Of a stretch of 64,000 bases of DNA, positions 33,355-41,390 are shown piece by piece (the stretch's first letter is position 1; each line of letters opens with the position of its first letter). The stretch spans positions 248,001 through 312,000 of the forward strand of contig DASXUX010000030.1 of assembly GCA_036504595.1 (NCBI GenBank). Reading direction: 5' to 3'. This stretch comes from DASXUX01 sp036504595. Lineage in GTDB: Bacteria; Planctomycetota; SZUA-567; H5-PLA8. Under the pieces are notes generated by a model. That model was not told the DNA's origin. It saw only the letters and a program-made list of their open reading frames with translations, and did not search any database. Both the position numbers and the translations under genes were made by a program.

Positions 33355-34275
33355 ATGGCAGACGCACCGATCGTAATCAGTGGCCTGAACAGTTCAGGGG
33401 CAAACGTTTTGCTCCGGTTTCTGGCCGACGAGTTCGTGCAGGCAGGCCGCAACATCGGCTCGCCCCTCAAGTTCGTTACCGACGTATCCGCCCAAGTAGC
33501 AAGCAAGGGCGAGAAGGTCGGAGTCATCGTGGCCCCGACCCTTACCTCCGCCCTGTTGACCGACGGCAACGCCAAGGTCTTGGACGACACCGGCCCGACA
33601 ACGGCGGATGTCACCCTCGACAAGCACCGCACCGTCAACTTCGGCTATACGCAGATTGCGTCAGCACTGGACGGCAACAACACCGCCCGTGTGATGATTC
33701 AGGCCAGCGTGGCCAGCCTGTTGAACGGGATCGAAGAGGACGTTTTCTCGGCGATTACCAGCGGATTCACCACCAACGTGGTGGGCACGTACAACAGCGA
33801 CATCACGGTCGCCAACATCGTGGCGGGCGTGGCGAAGCTGGACGACGCCAAGGCCCCCTACCCCCGCGTCGGCCTCGTCAGGCACGACGCCAAGGCGTAC
33901 GGAGCCCTGAGCCAGTTGGCAGGGTGGGAGCAGTTCGTCTACACCGGCCAGACCTCCCCGAACGTTCTGCCGCAGGGCAGTCAGGGCAGGATGTACCGGG
34001 ACGTTTCGTGGTTCAAGTCCCAGGCCATGCCGAAGGCCACCAACAACATCGACAACGCCATCTTCTGCCCCCAGGCCATCGCCGTGGCCATGAGGCCGAT
34101 GGCCGCCCCGGCGGGCGGACCCGTTGCCGAGACGATCTTCGACGCCGAAAGCGGCATCGTGTTCCAAATCCTCACGCAGTGGAACCCGAGTACGCTGGCG
34201 AACGAGTTCGTCGTCCATGCCCTGTACGGCTACTCCGTCGTCAAGGAGAGCTGGGGCTGCCTGTTCAAGTCCTAA
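33355..34275 (+). CDS. Major capsid protein (HK97/P22-like fold)
   Basis: 306 residues. Its position after the scaffold, its length and motifs such as LVRHDAKAYGAL, MYRDVSWFKSQAMP and IDNAIFCPQAIAVAMRP are those of a P22-type coat protein. The stretch DKHRTVNFGYTQIASALDG corresponds to the typical spine region. Expected to be the most expressed gene: ATATAGAAAA lies ahead of it and a strong hairpin (34,291-34,315) behind. Confidence 0.85.
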   Translation: MADAPIVISGLNSSGANVLLRFLADEFVQAGRNIGSPLKFVTDVSAQVASKGEKVGVIVAPTLTSALLTDGNAKVLDDTGPTTADVTLDKHRTVNFGYTQIASALDGNNTARVMIQASVASLLNGIEEDVFSAITSGFTTNVVGTYNSDITVANIVAGVAKLDDAKAPYPRVGLVRHDAKAYGALSQLAGWEQFVYTGQTSPNVLPQGSQGRMYRDVSWFKSQAMPKATNNIDNAIFCPQAIAVAMRPMAAPAGGPVAETIFDAESGIVFQILTQWNPSTLANEFVVHALYGYSVVKESWGCLFKS

Positions 34276-34290
34276 TACCCTAGCAGAAAG

Positions 34291-34315
34291 CGGAGGGGGC
34301 AGTACGCCCCCTCCG
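34291..34315 (+). terminator. Strong hairpin after the major capsid gene
   Basis: Perfect 10-bp stem CGGAGGGGGC (34,291-34,300) / GCCCCCTCCG (34,306-34,315), loop AGTAC. No long T-tract follows (TTACC), so it may be a partial terminator or an mRNA stabiliser. Confidence 0.5.
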
Positions 34316-34338
34316 TTACCATCATCCGAGGACTACCA

Positions 34339-34776
34339 ATGCTCACCATGTATGACCCGTTTCTGGCGGACAAGAAGCCGATAGGCGAGGGCCTTAACCC
34401 GATTCAGGCCAGCCGCATGGCCGAGATAATCCACGCCCGCATCGTCGAATATTGCAAGCAGCAGAAGGCTATGGACGGCTGCCTGTACGTCATCAGCAGG
34501 GAGCGGCAGGGCGACCACAGAAAACTGAGCTTCAACCCCGGCTATGCGGGATGCCTGAACAACACCATGCAGGTATGCACCGCATGGCGGATCGCCACCC
34601 CGGACGAGGCTAGGGCTTGCCTTGAGTCGGAGGAGGCCGAGCGGCTGAAGGTCGAGAAGGAGAAGGCCGACATCGCCGCCATCTCGCACCAACTGGCCCT
34701 TAGCAGCCTCATTCAGAACGCCGCCCAAGCGGCCAGCAAGTACCCCATGCCGCAGCCAGAGAAGAAGGGCAAGTAA
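34339..34776 (+). CDS. Phage protein of unknown function in head module
   Basis: 145 residues, mixed alpha-helical, with cysteines in the first half and a charged C-terminal coiled coil (EEAERLKVEKEKADIAAISHQ). GAGG precedes ATG 34,339 by about 7 bases. It lies immediately after the capsid-gene hairpin. No family recognised. Confidence 0.55.
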   Translation: MLTMYDPFLADKKPIGEGLNPIQASRMAEIIHARIVEYCKQQKAMDGCLYVISRERQGDHRKLSFNPGYAGCLNNTMQVCTAWRIATPDEARACLESEEAERLKVEKEKADIAAISHQLALSSLIQNAAQAASKYPMPQPEKKGK

Positions 34777-34777
34777 A

Positions 34778-35071
34778 ATGCCGGACGCCGCGACCTTGAC
34801 CAACATAGCCCTGATAGCCTGTGCCATCCTAGTGCCCATCGTCGGCTGGCTTTTCAACCAGGTCATAAAGATTCGCGGGGATAGCCAGGCGATGGAGACG
34901 AAGATTCAGGCCGTGAAGGACTCATGCGTCAGCAATTGTGCCGCATGCCAGCGGGACATGGACCGCCGGATCACGGACAACAAGGGCGAGAGCGACCGCC
35001 GCTTCAACGAGATCAGGCAGATACTCGCCGACATGTCGGCGAAACTCGACAAACTCATGCTAAGGGACTGA
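34778..35071 (+). CDS. Single-span membrane protein with coiled coil
   Basis: 97 residues. One N-terminal hydrophobic helix (about 8-26: NIALIACAILVPIVGWLF), then a coiled coil with four cysteines/acidic heptads (CVSNCAACQRDMD, DRRFNEIRQILADM). It resembles a spanin-like or membrane-associated phage protein. With no endolysin in sight, function is open. Confidence 0.55.
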   Translation: MPDAATLTNIALIACAILVPIVGWLFNQVIKIRGDSQAMETKIQAVKDSCVSNCAACQRDMDRRITDNKGESDRRFNEIRQILADMSAKLDKLMLRD

Positions 35072-35073
35072 CC

Positions 35074-35484
35074 GTGGCGACCCTATCGACCAAGCAAACC
35101 TTAGCCCTCTTCAGATGCCTGGACGTACCCTACGCCGTGGGCTACCGCACCGTCGACCCAATGGGGACCCTTGCGGCCCAGCATACCGTCAGCAACGCCA
35201 GCCAGTCGGCCGCGAAGCAGGCCATCGAGACCTATGTGGCCGGGCTCACCGGGGCGGTGGGCGACGAGCTGAAGACGGCACTCGACCAATACGACCTCAT
35301 CAAGTTCGACGTTACCAGCCTCGACAACGGGGCCGTGTCCGACATCAGCAACGTGACCTATACCGCAGAGGACAAGCGGGAGGCCATCGCGAAGTACGTG
35401 CGGGTAATCGTCCCATTCTTCAAGCACCACGAAGTCATCGCCCGCCAGCAGGGCAACAACTCCACCGTCACGCTAATGAGGTAA
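35074..35484 (+). CDS. Phage head-tail region protein (GTG start)
   Basis: 136 residues starting with GTG 35,074, 2 bp after the previous stop. Regular alpha/beta composition (NASQSAAKQAIETYVAGL, KFDVTSLDNGAVSDI). Its position right after the head module suits a head-completion or adaptor protein. No family recognised. Confidence 0.55.
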   Translation: MATLSTKQTLALFRCLDVPYAVGYRTVDPMGTLAAQHTVSNASQSAAKQAIETYVAGLTGAVGDELKTALDQYDLIKFDVTSLDNGAVSDISNVTYTAEDKREAIAKYVRVIVPFFKHHEVIARQQGNNSTVTLMR

Positions 35485-35488
35485 CCCG

Positions 35489-35842
35489 ATGGCCGCCCGT
35501 GCAGAGATCAGAGCAGCAGCGGCGGCGGCCGCCCTTGAGGTGGCCAAGTCCCTCGGGGTGCAGGTCGGCTACAGCCACAGGGGCGGGAGCCCCGCGACCG
35601 TTTGGGCGGTGCCCAGCAAGGTCAGCAGGGGCCGGGCCGTCGTGGTCGGGAGCCCGACGCAGGCCGACAGCCAGAGTTTCAGCATACCCTTTCAAGCGGG
35701 CCTGCCGGATGGAGGCCCCGAACTGAAAGACACCATTACCTACGGGGGGCACCGCTACAGCATAACGGCCATTGACAGCGACAGCCTAGCCGCTTGCTTT
35801 GCCGCCCATGCGGTACGCCGCCAAGTCAGGAGCGTGAAGTAA
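35489..35842 (+). CDS. Possible head-tail connector protein
   Basis: 117 residues. Strand-rich after an alanine-rich helix (AEIRAAAAAAALEVAKSLG). Features such as YGGHRYSITAIDSDSLA fit a small beta-barrel connector or stopper protein. It overlaps the next gene (TAATG). Assigned by position only. Confidence 0.5.
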   Translation: MAARAEIRAAAAAAALEVAKSLGVQVGYSHRGGSPATVWAVPSKVSRGRAVVVGSPTQADSQSFSIPFQAGLPDGGPELKDTITYGGHRYSITAIDSDSLAACFAAHAVRRQVRSVK

Positions 35843-36276
35843 TGGCCGCTACTGGCAACATGGCGAAGACCCGCCAGCGGCTTGCCGCCATCGTCGGGGC
35901 CGTCGTGACGAATACCAAGTTGGGCCTCGCCAACATGAGCGAGGGCAGCGAGTTTGTGCAGGGCCTGGCGACGGCCCCCGCCGCGACCATCGAGCCCGCC
36001 CGCATGACGGGGACCGAGTACAACCAGCAGACAAAGGACTTCGAGGTCACCGTCAAGTTGTTCTACGGCTACTCAGCCAACGAGGACTTCGACTACACGG
36101 CCCCCGAGGACCTTATCGAGCAGATAACCGCCGCCCTATTGGACTTCAGCAAGTACGGCTCCGGCGAGTCGGTGCCGTATGGCTCGATCAGTTGGCAGGT
36201 GGCCGACGAGATGACCGACCAGGACCCGCACGTAGTTACCTATGAGAGCACTTTGGACTTCAAGGGAGCAATATAA
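35842..36276 (+). CDS. Possible tail-completion protein
   Basis: 144 residues; its ATG overlaps the previous stop. It has a helical start and then strands (KDFEVTVKLFYGYS, YGSISWQVADEM). It ends directly at the next gene's start (ATAATGG). Tail-terminator proteins have this size and place, but no motif proves it. Confidence 0.5.
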   Translation: MAATGNMAKTRQRLAAIVGAVVTNTKLGLANMSEGSEFVQGLATAPAATIEPARMTGTEYNQQTKDFEVTVKLFYGYSANEDFDYTAPEDLIEQITAALLDFSKYGSGESVPYGSISWQVADEMTDQDPHVVTYESTLDFKGAI

Positions 36277-36677
36277 TGGCCGAGCAGAACGCCTCACTTA
36301 TCCTTACCATCGGGACCTTCAACGGCACCGCCTTCGGAGTCGTCCAGAACTTCAACGAGACCCAGATCGTGGGCACCGCCCCTATCAGCGGGCAGGGCAA
36401 GCTGGGGGTGTCGGCCCTCGGGATTACGCAGGTGACTGGCCATTGCGTCGTGACTTGGGTAGGCGGGGCGGGAGCCCGGCCGTTCAAGTACGGCACCAAG
36501 GGGCCGCTGGCCTTCACCGTCAAGGATTGCGAGGGAGGGGCCACGCAGGACTACCCGGCCTCCAACATGGTGGCCCTTGGGTCCAGCACCGTCCATAGCG
36601 ACCGTACCTTCGTTGTCATCAGCCAGGAGTTCGCGAACGTCAGCGACACGGGCGAGTTCATCACGACCCAGGGCTAA
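36276..36677 (+). CDS. Probable tail tube protein
   Basis: 133 residues, almost all predicted beta strands (LILTIGTFNGTAFGVVQNF, HCVVTWVGGAGARPFKYG). Small size, strand content and place before the chaperone/tape-measure region fit a tail-tube protein. Translation appears coupled to the previous gene (stop/start overlap). Confidence 0.5.
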   Translation: MAEQNASLILTIGTFNGTAFGVVQNFNETQIVGTAPISGQGKLGVSALGITQVTGHCVVTWVGGAGARPFKYGTKGPLAFTVKDCEGGATQDYPASNMVALGSSTVHSDRTFVVISQEFANVSDTGEFITTQG

Positions 36678-36680
36678 CGC

Positions 36681-37091
36681 ATGGACCCAGAAGCCAACCC
36701 GACGAAAGGGCCGATACTGTGCTCGTTCGAGGCCGCGAAGATCGCGGCGGCGGCATTGTCCGCCGGGCAATCCCTCGACGAGGCCGCAGCAGCGGTGAAG
36801 AGAGCCGCGGACCTTGACCCGAACGTCGCAAGCGGGCCTGCACTCCAGCCGGAGCCGCAGGCCCGCCCCGCCATGCCCGAGGACGACAGCGACCTCGACG
36901 AGATGGCAGCGGAGGCAGACAGGGAGATCGACAAGGCCCTTGTACGCCGCTACCTCGTGGCAAGACTTAGGCTCGTGACGGGGCTCATAGACCCCGAGGC
37001 CCCGCTGCACGAACTGGACGACATCGCCCAGATATCGCCAGCCCCCGTGCTGTCGTATGAAGGCTGGTGCCAACGAAAGGGATTATCCTAA
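36681..37091 (+). CDS. Possible tail assembly chaperone-like protein
   Basis: 136 residues, acidic and helical, including a proline/acidic linker (EPQARPAMPEDDSDLDEM). It lies between the tube candidate and the tape-measure region, where chaperones are normally encoded. The expected programmed frameshift extension is not obvious, and the next gene starts right at its stop. Confidence 0.45.
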   Translation: MDPEANPTKGPILCSFEAAKIAAAALSAGQSLDEAAAAVKRAADLDPNVASGPALQPEPQARPAMPEDDSDLDEMAAEADREIDKALVRRYLVARLRLVTGLIDPEAPLHELDDIAQISPAPVLSYEGWCQRKGLS

Positions 37092-37586
37092 ATGGACAAC
37101 GCAAACCATATCCGTCACCTCAAGGTCGTCGGCAAACTCGCGAAGGCATACGACAACGCCACGGCGGACGCGACCGCCCAGGAGGCCCTGCTGGCCGCCT
37201 TCGTGGACCAGTACGCCGACGGGACGCCCGCCAGCCTTGCCGCCATACGCCTCATGCCGACCTATACCTCCAGTTGGTCGGGGGCCATCGGCAGCGGCAG
37301 CACCGCCATTCAGACCATGGCCGTGAACGCCTGCAAGGCGTACTTGACCGACCCCAACTTCACGGGCGACCTCACGACCGTGCCCGCCGGCAATTCGGCC
37401 GCCGCCGTACTGACCGCTTGGGCGGCGGATACCGTGGCCGACTCCAAGACCCTCACGACCAAGGGCTCAAGCGGCATCGTCAATTTCTTGGATGCAGTCG
37501 CGGGGGCCAGCCAGACGTGGAACACCGCGAGCGACGGCTCGGCGACCTACAAGGACTCCGTCTATTGCGTCGCGACCGTCGTCTAA
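37092..37586 (+). CDS. Phage tail-module protein, function unknown
   Basis: 164 residues, helical, alanine-rich (ATAQEALLAAFVDQYADGT) with a Ser/Thr-rich strand portion (PTYTSSWSGAIGSGSTAIQ). Adjoining starts and stops imply co-translation. No family recognised. Confidence 0.55.
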   Translation: MDNANHIRHLKVVGKLAKAYDNATADATAQEALLAAFVDQYADGTPASLAAIRLMPTYTSSWSGAIGSGSTAIQTMAVNACKAYLTDPNFTGDLTTVPAGNSAAAVLTAWAADTVADSKTLTTKGSSGIVNFLDAVAGASQTWNTASDGSATYKDSVYCVATVV

Positions 37587-37598
37587 CAGGGGGCCGCC

Positions 37599-38156
37599 GT
37601 GGCCATCAAGACCATAAGGACCAAGATAGACACGGCCCCCCTTCTAGCCCTTGAGGCAGAGTTCTCCAAACTGGAGGACTTCATCAAGCAGAAGAACAGG
37701 GCCTATGCCCGCATCTGCCGCCGCCTTGAGCCCATGATTCAAAAGATGTTAGTGGCCAGCCTTGCCAAGTCCAACCTACACTTGGGCGGTGGCAAGGGCC
37801 GACGCATGGCCTTGTCCAAGATAGTGGGCGGGGCCATCGTGTTTCCCACGTCCAAGGGCATCAGGATCGGACTACCCCGCAACCTGGACCCCGACCTGTA
37901 CGCCAAGGCGGGGGCCCTCCAGTACGGGGCGATCCACGGGACGGGCTTGAAGACCCGCAAGACAATCCAGAAACTGAAGGCCAACGCCGCAGAGCAGCAC
38001 AAGCGGTACGGCGTGACCAAGGGACCAAGCGGGGGCTTCGTGCAGGCCCACCCGTATTTCGGGCTGGACTCGGGGCAGATAGCCCAGATCGAGGCGGCAT
38101 TCATAGCCGCCCTACAGGCAGAGGTTGACCGCATCAGCCAGGAGCAGGGGGCCTAA
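37599..38156 (+). CDS. HK97 gp10-like or tail-completion protein (GTG start)
   Basis: 185 residues starting with GTG 37,599. The middle part (SNLHLGGGKGRRMALSKIVG, GIRIGLPRNLDPDLYAKAGAL) and the C-terminal AHPYFGLDSGQIAQIEAAF resemble minor tail proteins of the gp10/tail-completion class, which usually contain a G-R-P/HPFF-type end. Placed before the tape measure. Confidence 0.55.
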   Translation: MAIKTIRTKIDTAPLLALEAEFSKLEDFIKQKNRAYARICRRLEPMIQKMLVASLAKSNLHLGGGKGRRMALSKIVGGAIVFPTSKGIRIGLPRNLDPDLYAKAGALQYGAIHGTGLKTRKTIQKLKANAAEQHKRYGVTKGPSGGFVQAHPYFGLDSGQIAQIEAAFIAALQAEVDRISQEQGA

Positions 38157-38158
38157 CA

Positions 38159-39376
38159 ATGTCCGTCGGCATCAACATAGGCATCAACGACCGCCCCTGG
38201 ACGAACCTTACCAGGCAACTGAAGGACTTTCGCAAGGAGACCCGCGAGGCCCAGAAGGAGGTCGACAAACTCAAGAAGGACGGCAAGGCCGTGCCCGACC
38301 AACTCATGAAGAAGTTGCGGGAGGTGGAGGCCAAGCGGGGCCAACTTGAGGCAAAACTGAAGGCCGACGGGGCCAAGTTGCGTTTTCAGGAGCGATTCAA
38401 CGCGAGGGCCGCCGACCATGCCAGCAACCTGGACCTGTCGGGGATCATCCGCGACCGCATAGAGGGCGGGCTTAACCGCTTCGTGCAGGGCCAGAACGTC
38501 CAGAAGTTTCTCCAGAGCCAGACCGCCAACCGCCTGACGGCGGGGCTTGCAGGCCGGGCCGCGACCCTTGCCCAGACCGGAGGGGCGGGGGCCATGCTCG
38601 GGGCGATGGCCCCCGTGGGCATGGCCGTGGGGACCGTAGCGGCCTCGTGGGAGGTGTTCAAGGCGGGCCAGTACGTGTTCAACCCCTACAGCGAGGCCAT
38701 GAGGCAGAGGCGAAACGACTACGCCGCCAAGGTGGCCGACCGCGACTTCGTGGACCCGATGCACCGCCAGATCGAGGCCCAGCGGATGAGGATAGCCGAG
38801 CGGCAGATGGACGCCTTCAGCCGCATCAACACCGGGGGCTCGGCCCTGTTGAACCAGATACCGCTAGTCGGGGGCCTTTTGGGCAAGCCCTTGGACTGGA
38901 TACAGTCGGCCCGAACCAGCGACGACCGCAAGAAACTGGCAGAACTGGAGATAATGGACACCGCCCAGAAGGCGGGGGTAGGCCAGAAAGAACTGGCGGG
39001 CATAGCCGAGCGGGCCGAGATGAGGCTTTACGCCGACAAGTACGGCAACGCCGCCGTCGGGGCGATTATGAAGGACAACCTCCTGACCCGCATCAAGGAG
39101 AAGTTTACGGGCAAGGATTGGGAGGAGATCAGCAAGAAGAACCAGGAGGCCGTAAACCGCTTCTCGCAGTTCACCAGCGAGGGCAACCGCAGGGCTATAA
39201 TGGGCGACATGGCGGGGGCAGAGGCGTCATACGCGGCGGGGGCCAAGGAGATAGGCAGGCCAGCCGCCTGGCGGGATCCCCTGAACATCTGGACCCAGAA
39301 CGACGGAGCCACCAAGGCCCAAGCCGAGTACGCCCTCAGAATGGGCCCTTTGCCCGCCCTACGCATAGGCCAATAG
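38159..39376 (+). CDS. Tape measure protein (short)
   Basis: 405 residues. N-terminal coiled coil (REAQKEVDKLKKDGKAVPDQ..., about 20-80), then an alanine/glycine-rich hydrophobic segment (about 135-165: AAGLAG..GAMLGAMAPVGMAVG) and a helical remainder. This is the shape of a tape measure protein. At about 0.15 nm per residue it predicts a tail of only some 60 nm. It is the longest protein in the tail module before the fibre genes. Family match by architecture only. Confidence 0.7.
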   Translation: MSVGINIGINDRPWTNLTRQLKDFRKETREAQKEVDKLKKDGKAVPDQLMKKLREVEAKRGQLEAKLKADGAKLRFQERFNARAADHASNLDLSGIIRDRIEGGLNRFVQGQNVQKFLQSQTANRLTAGLAGRAATLAQTGGAGAMLGAMAPVGMAVGTVAASWEVFKAGQYVFNPYSEAMRQRRNDYAAKVADRDFVDPMHRQIEAQRMRIAERQMDAFSRINTGGSALLNQIPLVGGLLGKPLDWIQSARTSDDRKKLAELEIMDTAQKAGVGQKELAGIAERAEMRLYADKYGNAAVGAIMKDNLLTRIKEKFTGKDWEEISKKNQEAVNRFSQFTSEGNRRAIMGDMAGAEASYAAGAKEIGRPAAWRDPLNIWTQNDGATKAQAEYALRMGPLPALRIGQ

Positions 39377-39380
39377 GGCA

Positions 39381-39408
39381 GGGCAGGCCAGCCGCCCAAC
39401 GAAGATAC
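39381..39408 (+). promoter_or_regulatory. Hairpin-CGAAGATAC element, copy 4
   Basis: GGGC (39,381-39,384) and GCCC (39,394-39,397) form a weak stem, followed by AA and CGAAGATAC (39,400-39,408). It follows the tape measure gene. Confidence 0.35.
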
Positions 39409-39433
39409 CTCCAGAGCCATAGAGGTATCGCCC

Positions 39434-39877
39434 TTGTCCTATCTGACCGCAAGCAGTTGCACTTTCGAGCCCTTGCCGGACGGCATCATCGTGGGGCCCG
39501 CCCACCTCGACTCCGGCGACTATTACGACGTTGGCATGGTCGGGACCGCCCCCGCAGCCGGGCAACGCATGTACGACGACGCCCCGGTGACTTTCGTCGG
39601 CATTGACGGCGTGGCCCACATCCGCAAGGGCTTTCGGGGCATGCCCATCTATGCCACGCTGGTATTCGCGGGCAGCGTCAACCAGTGCCATACCCGATGC
39701 AAGAACGCCCTCGACGCCCTAAGCCAGCAGGCCCGCTACTCCGTCGGCTTGCCGGACGGGGCGACGTTTCAAGGCTGCAAACTTCAGAACGTGGGCGTCC
39801 CGTCATGGCGTAACGTCAGCGGGGGCTGCTTGCTTTTCGTGCCAGTCACCTTCATCCAGTTATCGGACACCAACTAA
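39434..39877 (+). CDS. Phage tail protein, unknown (TTG start)
   Basis: 147 residues from TTG 39,434 with AGAGGT about 9 bases upstream. Strand-rich, with several cysteines (CHTRCKNALDAL, FQGCKLQNV) and an isolated Gly-rich segment. It ends directly before the next gene. Probably a distal-tail or minor tail protein from its place after the tape measure. Confidence 0.55.
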   Translation: MSYLTASSCTFEPLPDGIIVGPAHLDSGDYYDVGMVGTAPAAGQRMYDDAPVTFVGIDGVAHIRKGFRGMPIYATLVFAGSVNQCHTRCKNALDALSQQARYSVGLPDGATFQGCKLQNVGVPSWRNVSGGCLLFVPVTFIQLSDTN

Positions 39878-40471
39878 ATGGCCCTCACGACCTACACCCC
39901 ATCGGCCGCCGACGCGACGGGCAACGCCCGCACCTTCCCAGCCGCAAGCGAGGAGGCTACCCTTGCGGCCAGCCCCTACTACGGCTCCGCCAAGTGGCAC
40001 TACAAGCCGCTGGCCGACGAGGTTCTGCAACTCATCAGGCAGGACCAGACGACCTACTGCACGGCCGACTATAGCCGGACCAGCACCACCAGCCAGCAGC
40101 CCATAACGGGCATGTCGCTTACCCTCGTGGCGGGCAAGAAGTACGCCATCGACGGCATATTCTTCACCGCCATAGGCGACGGGGGGCACAAGATGGACTG
40201 GTACGGCGGGACCGTCGGGGCCTCCAGTTTCATCATCCAGCAGGATACCTACAACGGGAGCGGCATTACCACGGACCAGGCTACCGCCCTCAATACAGAG
40301 ATCATCGTCAGTACCACCAGCGTCATGGCCATAAGGGTAAGCGGCTACATAGCCGCCACGGCGGCGGGGGCGACGGGCACCCTCGTGCCCCGCTTCGCAC
40401 AGGCATCAAGCAACGGGGCATCCAGCACCGTCAAGGCGGGCAGTTGGCTACGGGCGAGGATGATAGGCTAA
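39878..40471 (+). CDS. Phage tail or decoration protein, unknown
   Basis: 197 residues, strand-rich, with a Thr/Ser/Ala-rich start and many polar turns (YGGTVGASSFIIQQDTYNGSG). The sequence looks like a virion surface protein. It starts at the previous stop and is followed 3 bp later by the next ORF. Confidence 0.55.
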   Translation: MALTTYTPSAADATGNARTFPAASEEATLAASPYYGSAKWHYKPLADEVLQLIRQDQTTYCTADYSRTSTTSQQPITGMSLTLVAGKKYAIDGIFFTAIGDGGHKMDWYGGTVGASSFIIQQDTYNGSGITTDQATALNTEIIVSTTSVMAIRVSGYIAATAAGATGTLVPRFAQASSNGASSTVKAGSWLRARMIG

Positions 40472-40473
40472 GC

Positions 40474-40986
40474 ATGTTCGGGCACCCGTTCACCGCATGC
40501 TGGGGCGACCCGGCCAACATGGCCCTCTACTGCAAGGCCGACCGCTTCGGCGGGGGCATATTGGTGCGGGTACTGTTGCGGCCCGAGTACGCCGGGCGAA
40601 ACCTTGCCCTGTTCGTGAACGCCGAGTATTACACCAGTTTCTGGGCGGGGCAAGCCGAGGCACAAGTCGCCGTTACGGTCAAGCCCGGCCAAGACTCCGT
40701 GAGCGTGTCGATAGGCGACCTAGGGCAGTGGCCCCAGCCGCCCGACGATACGGCCGACCAGGCGATGGACCTGGAGGCGGCAAGGTACGACCAGCAGGAC
40801 GCCGACAAGATCGCCATCCGCTGGACCAACGCCGAGAGCGTCAGCGTCAGCGACCCCTACCCCACGGGAGCCCAGATATCGAGCGTGGCCGTCAGCGGGG
40901 CCAAGCGGGGGACCAACTGCACGCCCTCCAGGGAGTTGCCGACCAGGGCGAGGCTTTTCTATACCATCCATGAGAGGTTGACATAA
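40474..40986 (+). CDS. Phage tail protein, unknown
   Basis: 170 residues from ATG 40,474. Mixed strands (GGILVRVLLRPEYAGRNLALF, KPGQDSVSVSIGDLG). The C-terminal SVAVSGAKRGTNCTP segment recalls beta-sandwich tail proteins. Its stop overlaps the next ATG (TAATG). No family recognised. Confidence 0.55.
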   Translation: MFGHPFTACWGDPANMALYCKADRFGGGILVRVLLRPEYAGRNLALFVNAEYYTSFWAGQAEAQVAVTVKPGQDSVSVSIGDLGQWPQPPDDTADQAMDLEAARYDQQDADKIAIRWTNAESVSVSDPYPTGAQISSVAVSGAKRGTNCTPSRELPTRARLFYTIHERLT

Positions 40987-41390
40987 TGGCCGCAAAAGGC
41001 ACCTATTTGGACAACGCACTTCTGGACCACGTACTTGGGGGAGGCGACTACAGCCGCCCCGCAACCGTATACGTGGCCCTGTATACCTCCAGCCCCGGCC
41101 CCGGAGGCGGGGGCACGGAGTGCTCGGGCTTCAGTTACGCGAGGGCCAGCGTCACCAACGACGGCACCAACTGGGACGCAGCCAGCAGCGGCAGCAAGCA
41201 GAACAACGCCGACATCAGTTTCCCGACCGCCAGCGGCGAGGGGTGGGGCGATGTGACCCACTTCGGCATCTGGGACAACAGCACCGGGGGCAACCTCCTG
41301 TACTACGGCCCGCTGGGCAGCACCAAGACGATTAACGACGGGGACACCCCGAAACTCCTTGCCTATTCGCTGACCATAACGGAGGCGTAA
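40986..41390 (+). CDS. Phage tail fibre-like protein (gp80-type)
   Basis: 134 residues. Matches a widespread small tail-fibre-associated family by its pattern: ATVYVALYTSSP near residue 26, GGGTECSGFSYAR, ISFPTASGEGWGDVTHFGIWD, GGNLLYYGPLG. Probably a virion appendage or baseplate-associated protein. It lies immediately before the large tail genes. Confidence 0.7.
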   Translation: MAAKGTYLDNALLDHVLGGGDYSRPATVYVALYTSSPGPGGGGTECSGFSYARASVTNDGTNWDAASSGSKQNNADISFPTASGEGWGDVTHFGIWDNSTGGNLLYYGPLGSTKTINDGDTPKLLAYSLTITEA

